This document shows, piece by piece, positions 55,201 to 64,000 of a stretch of DNA of 64,000 bases. The notes under the pieces are model-generated. The model ran no database searches. It was not told the DNA's origin and saw only the letters and a program-made list of their open reading frames with translations. The stretch comes from Engraulis encrasicolus (Eukaryota; Chordata; Actinopteri; Clupeiformes; Engraulidae): the NCBI RefSeq assembly GCF_034702125.1, contig NC_085872.1, forward strand, positions 35,345,088-35,409,087, read 5' to 3'. Numbering within the stretch: the stretch's first letter is position 1; each line of letters starts with the position of its first letter. Position numbers and translations under genes: made by a program.

Positions 55201-55590
55201 ACACTCTAAGACTGCTACTCGGGACAGTTGCATGGACATGGAGAGCAGCTAAAAGATTCCGGAATGTCAAAAGGGGAGATTAAGCAAAGTGGGAAGCAGT
55301 ACCTGCATCCGGCACAATCAATGTCAACGAAAGGGAAAGCGCATTCCTGAGTATATGTCTGGCACGCAAAAAGGTATAAATTTCCCAAACACAACCACTG
55401 ACAGGCACGTAGCATACAGAGACCAAGCAACTAGCATCCTCATGTGTGGAGGGTGGATACGAGCTCTCAAAGAACACCATAAAGCTGTCCCCTGCTTTCT
55501 AATGACTGCCATTTCTTCTTTCATTTTTTTGTGTTTTATTTTCTTTTGTTAGGTGACTTCAAGATTTATCCTCCAGGCCCCCAGGTGAGG
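52250..55590. mobile_element. BEL/Pao-like retrotransposon remains, second locus
   Basis: Plus-strand broken frames at 53800-54570 match the fragment at 35600-36290 (shared SILFKELYGIVSELAEQ, SPDDLNE.SEWQSG). A segment with an AAVLMCGGPMQAF-type reading on the minus strand (53240-52943) recurs inverted on the plus strand at 55220-55510 as ATSILMCGGWIRAL. Frames are disrupted and no LTR pair was found. Upstream at 52340-52500 is an unassigned short frame (SADMFLYWEENDEALHIPMQ). Confidence 0.55.
54580..55146. mobile_element. inverted-repeat element inside the BEL/Pao-like block
   Basis: CAGGGGCCAGTACTACAAAGC at the left and TCTGTAGTACAGGCCCCTG at the right. It is non-coding and separates the two Pao-like segments. 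Confidence 0.65.
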
Positions 55591-56456
55591 TGTCTTGCTT
55601 CTCAGTTGGGTTGTGATGAGAGTGCGTCTTTACATCCAGGTCACTGGCAGCAGGCGGTTGTCCACTTGTCAGCAGGGTGATAATGATAAAATAGTTGGGC
55701 AGTGGTCCATTGGCAGCAGCTCACTGGTGCAACGGGTGCACTCTAGCGTTTTTTGGCTGTCAACTGTATGTAAGCACTGGGTTTCCCGCACTTGAAAGAG
55801 AAGGACTGTACACGGACACAGGTTTCCACTCATCTTGTCTTTTTATGGATTTCAGTGGCGTTGATTTTTTGATGTAGTTGACTTGAAGCAGTAGTAGTAG
55901 CAACAGATGAAGTCAGAGTAGATCAGTGGACCACAATCGGTAAAAAACCCTTTAAACATATAAACACAAAATCAAATAATTGTCAGGTTGTGTTTTCTGC
56001 ATTGCATTACTTTTAAGTTTAAACTAATAGCAAATAAATAAATGAACCAAGTAATTACTGTCAGCATTGTTGGCCAGTAAAACAACACAAAATGTTTAAG
56101 CTTAAAAGTTAAACAACTTCATGTCACCTTGTAGGCCCAACACATAACACCATTTAAATATAGCCTAAGGATAAGTTAACAACCATATCCAACAATCCAA
56201 ACTATTACCCCACTAGTCCAAGTTCAGACAAACTATAGACAAATTGTAGCTCCTCATAACATTTCAATGAATTGCATAAGTAGGCTAGGCTAAATTACAA
56301 ACGAGATATATCGAAGTCCTACCAGTTGCATCTTTGACCACAAACTGAGGAGTGTCTTTTCAGTTGGTTGTTTTTGAGTTTTTAAGCTAAGTAGCCTACT
56401 AACAAACTTTTTTGCTATTCCTATGTTCAGCTCTCATGCTGGTCAACCAAACCAGG

Positions 56457-56823
56457 TTAAAGGGACACTGCAGAAAATGGTCAAAAAAAGTACTGCAACT
56501 ATGCTGCTCATTGAAATTGGGCTGCCTATTGCCAAATTTGATAATGTCATGAAAGTTTACAAAATAATAAACAAATATTTTCTAGTATGGCCCAAGTACA
56601 GTCATTTTTGCAGCTAAAAATGGCGATTTCTGGAAATTCAAAATGGCGGATCATGGAGAAGATCCCCCTTTTCATGTATGAAAAGTGCATTTTTTCCAGT
56701 CATAATGAATAGGCCTACTTAGAATTTGATGGTGGTGGTCCGTATTCATGGAAAAGGTAACATTAGTGAATGGGTGGGATGAATTCTGGAAATAAACAAC
56801 TAAAAATCTCAGTGTCCCTTTAA
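56457..56823. mobile_element. 367-bp TTAA-flanked MITE
   Basis: TTAAAGGGACACTGCAGAAA at the left and CTCAGTGTCCCTTTAA at the right. Same family as 41141-41502. No gene is seen from 55591 to 56456. Confidence 0.92.
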
Positions 56824-56999
56824 GTTAAGAAGTAGGCCTAAATAATCTAATAGAAGAGCCTGGAGTCTAGGCACTTATAAGATTTAGGCTACCTCTTAAC
56901 CTGGTTTACTCCTGAACCAGCTTTAGTAGTAGCCTAGGCCCAGGATCAACGATACAAACAACCATCCGATTTTAGCCATGGCGAGATATGTCAACTTAC

Positions 57000-57340
57000 A
57001 TCAACAGCGATCCAGCTTTCCTTGCTGCAGGAGCAATAAACCCCCATAACAATGTAGGCACGTTGCTTGCTGGATAAGCTCCAAGACAAACTACAAGACA
57101 AACAAATGTGAGATTACCATGTGAAATTACAGCACAGAAAAGTCGAGCACTCAGAAGGAATTAACTTACCCTCGCGTTTTCGCACTGCTGTGCTGACAAA
57201 GACTGCCCTGCCGCACAGACAAAGCAATCTTCTGCTGGCTCCCGCAAACATTTAAAATGAAATGTCACCTGCAGCCTATGACCTACCTAATCACACTCGG
57301 GACACCATTGGCTCGCGTCGTCAGCCAATTTGGCAATGAC
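57000..57340 (-). promoter_or_regulatory. candidate promoter and first exons of an unknown minus-strand transcript
   Basis: Minus strand: two CCAAT-type boxes with a TGACG site between them (57335-57300, GGCTGACGACGCGAGCCAAT). Next comes a GC-richer stretch ending at 57170 in a strong donor (GCGAGG/GTAAGTT), and a 25-nt candidate exon at 57024-57000 (CTCCTGCAG before it, GTAAGTTG after it). No coding frame is apparent. It may be a non-coding transcript or an orphaned promoter. Confidence 0.3.
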
Positions 57341-57585
57341 CCTGAGCTGTGCGAGCATTCGCGCGCTGCTCCCATCTCTGCGCAGAGCAACTTAATGCTG
57401 CGGAGGTCTAGCCTAGTGAACTAGTGCCACCCGCTGGCGGCCATTAAAAATAATAATAATTAAATCAGGCCATTCTCACATTCAGTCTGGTTTATAAGGC
57501 AAGCGGAGGTCGGTAGGTTTGTTCCTATTGGACACGCAGATGAATGTTAGCGAAATGTCCACTCTGACTCATTATAGCATTAGCA

Positions 57586-57760
57586 TTAACCCCTTAATGC
57601 GCGCCGTACCTCCAGTGGCACGCTGTAATAGTCATTGAAATGTAACTACCATAGCACTACAATACTATGACACAACACAGGGCCTTTAGTAATGCACCAC
57701 GGCTTGGTCATTACCATACTGGTAACAACAAATGTATAAAGCCGCGTCTTAAGGGGTTAA
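57586..57760. mobile_element. 175-bp TTAA-flanked MITE (piggyBac-like)
   Basis: TTAACCCCTTAATGCGCG at the left, CGCGTCTTAAGGGGTTAA at the right. Confidence 0.85.
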
Positions 57761-59302
<1,542 letters not shown>

Positions 59303-59427
59303 GGAGAGAGGGATAGAGAGATACTTTATTGATCACAAAGGGTGTACATGTGACATGCATTGCACTAATACAATCACACATTCATCTTCAGAATATATTC
59401 TTGTGACAGTGTGTATATAGGCTAGGC

Positions 59428-59607
59428 CTATATAGAGGCATCAAACTGTTCTGGGGAGATGTCTGTTCCCTGGGGCCCCAGGTGGTCTCTGACTGCTCTA
59501 CTTTGCTTGTTGGGGTGGCTTCTTGAGGTTTTGGAGGGGAGACGGATGGGATAATCTCTCCTTCGCTTCACCACAAATGGTGATTTGCCGTAAGGATGTG
59601 TGCTACA
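59428..59607 (-). other. candidate alternative last exon of gene C
   Basis: An acceptor (TTGTGTAG) near 59605 precedes sequence open in two frames. If the gene C exon at 59877 were spliced at the ACG/GTAGGC site (59833), the phase-0 frame would add HTSLRQITICGEAKERLSHP and about 14 more residues ending KKPPQQAK. Another frame is open to 59428. There is no homology support. An AATAAA on the minus strand lies at 59330-59325. Confidence 0.3.
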
Positions 59608-59802
59608 CAACTAGTATAAAACAATGCATCTGCAGCACCAGAATTGAGTAAATATAGGCCTACTTGAAACGTTTCTGTAATGGCCATCAGATAAAACATT
59701 TCACAATGTTGAGAGCCTGTTAAGAAGTAAAGAAAAACAATTCAATTTTGATTTAGATAGATAGTTAGATAGAAAGATAGATAGATTTCTTAAAAATCTG
59801 GA

Positions 59803-61984
59803 TTATGAAAATCGCCAGTGACATAGGCCTACCGTTGTTATTGAAGCTTCCGGAACTTCTTCAAAGATCATGATATCCTGGAAAGTAAAGGTGTCATATG
59901 TGAATCAAATTCAGCATGTGATCATGTCATGTTCTGTTTTATTTCGAGTTTCTATTATTGATAGAGTAATTAATCAAAATCAATCACGTATCACTTATTT
60001 ACCATTAAAACACATGCTCCCAGTATGGCAGCCTTTACTGCTACATCCAGGTCTTCTATAAACTGCAGGTTGTAGTTGCCCTCAGTTTTAGAGATGTATC
60101 CCACTGCACTACCATCGAGTGATGTAATCTGTAGGGAAAATAGACTGCACATCTGTATGATGCTTTAACTGTTAGAATGTCTCAAATGAGCCTTTACAGT
60201 TTTTATATGGCAGAAACAGATGGCTTTTGTACCATGCAATAACCAGATGATGCTAGTAGCCTAGTTATGCCATGATTCAATGATACAAATGCATGATTCA
60301 TGATACAAAGCTTTCTACTACCTGCAATGTGATTTCTCCACCACATCGGCAGTCTACACATGACGGGCCTGTTATCTTCAACTGGGGTTGCCGTCTCTCA
60401 TTGTAAATGGTTACTTCAGGAGAGATGCTGAAAAAGGTGCGTGCCACATATCCAATAGGAATGTCTGGGGGATAGATGATCTCTAGCTACATCATCATCC
60501 AAAACAGAAACATAAATAAAAAGTATTTTAATTATACATGTAATGACATTGAAGCATTACACTCTGTTCATTGTGCAATTAAATTAGTCCATTGTTCACT
60601 ATTAAAAGAATCCAATCCAATGTTAGGGTAAGCTTGAATTTAAACAGCTACAGCATGAATAATCTCAGTAAGACAGTAAACAATACAAATAACAACCAAC
60701 TCTTCTGATTGGATTTGCAATATTGTGCACAGTGGATAATTGTATAGTTTGGATAATAATAGTGGATAGCAATTGAATAGTTTTCAGTAGGCCTACTTCA
60801 AGGCCGCCGCAGTTGCAGACATCTGGTTTTCTCAGAGTGATGATGTTTCGACCAGAGTTGTCAGTGACATGAATGGTGAAGGACCGTGCTTTGCCACAGC
60901 ACTGCTTATTGCAGCTGTCCCCTTCTTCTTGCGCATTGAACACTGCTTGTCCAGAGTTATTCTTCACTACATATCTATTCCAGTTCGTCAAACCAAAGCA
61001 TTCTGAGGGGGGAAAACATGTTAGTATAGTCAGGGGAAATATAGTCAGGATAGTAGGTTTGTCCTCTCATGACATTTTTTTTACCGGTAATTGTGCTATG
61101 TGCCCTACCTTGCTCGAAATCTTGAGGTGGAGTTTCAGTTTGAATCAACATATGAGTAAACTGTTAAGACAGGAAATAGTAGATGGATTATTAACTAAAT
61201 GTTACAAAGATTTGTCTTACACCATGTGAACATGGCTTAGGCCTACCTGATGAAAGGAGCGCAGTAGTGGATGGGGAGAGACTCTCTCAGACGGATCCAT
61301 CAACACACTGCCCTCATGTGAAGGGAACTGGGGCTGGGGCTGCACAACTACACAATTATATACAGTACAACAATTAAATAGGCTATATATTTTTATGTAA
61401 TAGTGTCAAAAAATGATAACTTAAGAGACTAACGAAGTGAGTACATTTCAAATGTGGATTTGCATTTTTTTTAAAAAAATATTTCTATGACTCATGCTTC
61501 TAAAACAGACATGGGCGGCCAACTCCAGTTTCAAATAATCCAAAATGCAAAGACAGACTACCCTCCTATTAGTAAATGTAATCACAAACTCAAGAGGCGG
61601 CAACAGACACTGGTTAGTGGCCTTATTGTTACAATTTATTGACCGCTGCAACATACCTACAACAGTTTCTGATCCATTATCAATATCTCCGCTTTCATCT
61701 CCAAGTGGGCCCATCTGTCAAAAACATCCACATTGAACAAAATCAAGGCCATTGGAAGTGGAAACATCAAGCTGCAATATTAGTTATTACCTCCGCCAAG
61801 GAGGTTGTGTTTCGGTCGCGTTGGTTTGTCTGTCTGTCTGTCTATCTGTTTGTTTGTCAGCAGGAAACCTATGAAAAGATTTGGATGAAACTATGTTCAT
61901 TCTCACCTCATTAGAGGACTCAGGCACTTCAGCTGGATCCTCAGATGATATTGTGCTCTCCATGAGTTTGGGATCCTCTGCCAT
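59803..61984 (-). CDS. plscr: divergent short phospholipid scramblase (gene C)
   Basis: Exons on the minus strand: 61984-61907, 61714-61657, 61347-61247, 61160-61109, 61002-60797, 60486-60322, 60128-60003, 59877-59803. All are AG/GT; the total of 861 nt closes as 286 aa. The start is MAEDPKLMES (good context, GAAGATGG). Residues 1-80 are acidic then Gln/Pro-rich (VQPQPQFPSHEG). The scramblase core has NRYVVKNNSGQAVFNAQEEG, IIYPPDIPIGYVART, ITSLDGSAVGYISK and the C-terminal helix KAAILGACVLM with DIMIFEE. Relative to gene A the CCCPCC cluster is reduced to VCNCGG, the WHP core is replaced, and the Ca2+ loop is lost (NYNLQFIED, with a 12-residue deletion). It has no Met-Pro rich N-terminus. Closest relative in the window is gene B, with identical phases and a shared 52-nt exon length. 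The last exon is taken to the in-frame TAA; splicing onward to 59605 is an alternative. A membrane-anchored scramblase homologue of uncertain activity. Confidence 0.87.
61783..61895. repeat. interspersed repeat fragment in gene C intron 1
   Basis: TTACCTCCGCCAAGGAGGTT followed by GTTTCGGTCGCGTTGG, (CTGT)n and TCAGCAGGA, the same family as 2895-3290. It ends about a dozen bases from the exon 1 donor. Confidence 0.7.
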
Positions 61985-62110
61985 CTTCAAAGTCTTGGTG
62001 TCATAAGACTAAAATCGAACTGCAGTGAGACTCTGCTGTGAGACCCTGCTCTTTATAGAGTTGCCTTGCCACCTACTTGTAAAACCACATCCTTTCAGGT
62101 TGCACCTTCT
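61985..62110 (-). promoter_or_regulatory. gene C promoter: TATA box and ETS-RUNX motif
   Basis: CTATAAAG on the minus strand (62058-62051), about 68 nt before the ATG. AGGATGTGGTTTT (62093-62081) lies about 25 nt further upstream. The same 13-nt core is upstream of gene B. The leader shares CACTGCAGTTC with gene B. Confidence 0.65.
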
Positions 62111-62685
62111 TTGCATTGGGCCCGTTCAAATGTATCCCCAAATCAACTGTGAGTTACAGTACATTTCTTAAACGTTGTGACATTGACTGTGTTTGACGGT
62201 TAGTTAATTGCTATTCGTTAGAGGAATCACCATGTGCTTATCTGACATGACATTTCCCAACAGTCGCTTTGGTTATAAAGCGTCTGCCAAATGCAATGTA
62301 ATGTAATGTAATAATGTAATGCCCCATTTCTCTTCCCTATCCATTTCTTAACTTCTCTCTTTTCTATTTACAGTCATTAAAGTACAAAAGTCACGTGTAG
62401 GTAACACAATCATCACAGTTCATTATTGCATGTATCAGACAAGTTTGACATTGGCTTCCGGGTCGCCCTTTGTGAACCACTGATTTACAGTAAGCTTTCT
62501 CATGCCCCACATTGCCATCAGGTCTAGTTGGTTAGTGGTTGGGTTGCCCCCATTGTGGCTGAGGAGAAACGTGCTGTTCCACACACTGTGGTGGCTGTTG
62601 TAGGTTTGCAATGATGAGGTTGACCCCATTTCGGTATGGTCAATGAAATAGCAGACAAAAAGTCCCCATGATGGGTTTCTCCAAT

Positions 62686-64000
<1,315 letters not shown>

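Overview
The window is nuclear DNA of a vertebrate, almost certainly a teleost fish. The evidence is spliced genes with GT-AG introns, recognisable vertebrate gene families (phospholipid scramblase, lens aquaporin-0), very long dinucleotide microsatellites, tRNA-derived SINEs, and dense hAT, Tc1/mariner, TTAA-target and BEL/Pao-like elements. I cannot name the species. There is one ambiguous base, at 10162.

The genes form a tandem array of three phospholipid scramblase (PLSCR) genes, all on the minus strand. I reconstructed each exon by exon, and reading frame and intron phase close in all three. Gene A (coding 18305 to 7856, 8 coding exons, 401 aa) is a canonical scramblase with a long Pro-rich N-terminus, the Cys-rich palmitoylation motif, the Ca2+-binding loop and the C-terminal helix. 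Gene B (26683 to 21238, 387 aa) and gene C (61984 to 59803, 286 aa) keep the exon plan and the C-terminal helix but have lost the Cys cluster, the Trp-containing core and the Ca2+ loop. B ends in a tail encoded by a tetranucleotide microsatellite. B and C share a proximal promoter motif (ETS-RUNX type composite) and one almost identical exon.

Between B and C lies about 33 kb of accessory DNA. It contains a broken aquaporin-0 (mip) gene on the minus strand: exon 2 at 52112-51975, exon 3 at 41639-41566, exon 4 at 36801-36634. Its introns have been filled by transposons: a Tc1-like element with a nested hAT that holds its own nested palindrome, a 940-bp palindrome with TTAA ends, a 7.34-kb TTAA-ended element with two nested hAT elements and a tesmin-like Cys-rich ORF, and a Tc1 end. 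BEL/Pao-like fragments, each with an inverted duplicate, lie on both sides. No functional protein-coding gene was recognised between 26.8 and 59.8 kb.

Foreldback structure is the recurring theme. Two 1082-bp near-perfect palindromes sit in introns of scramblase genes A and B, and would fold into long hairpins in the pre-mRNA. The left end (1-7.8 kb) and right end (62.1-64 kb) hold repeats and microsatellites and no gene I can support.
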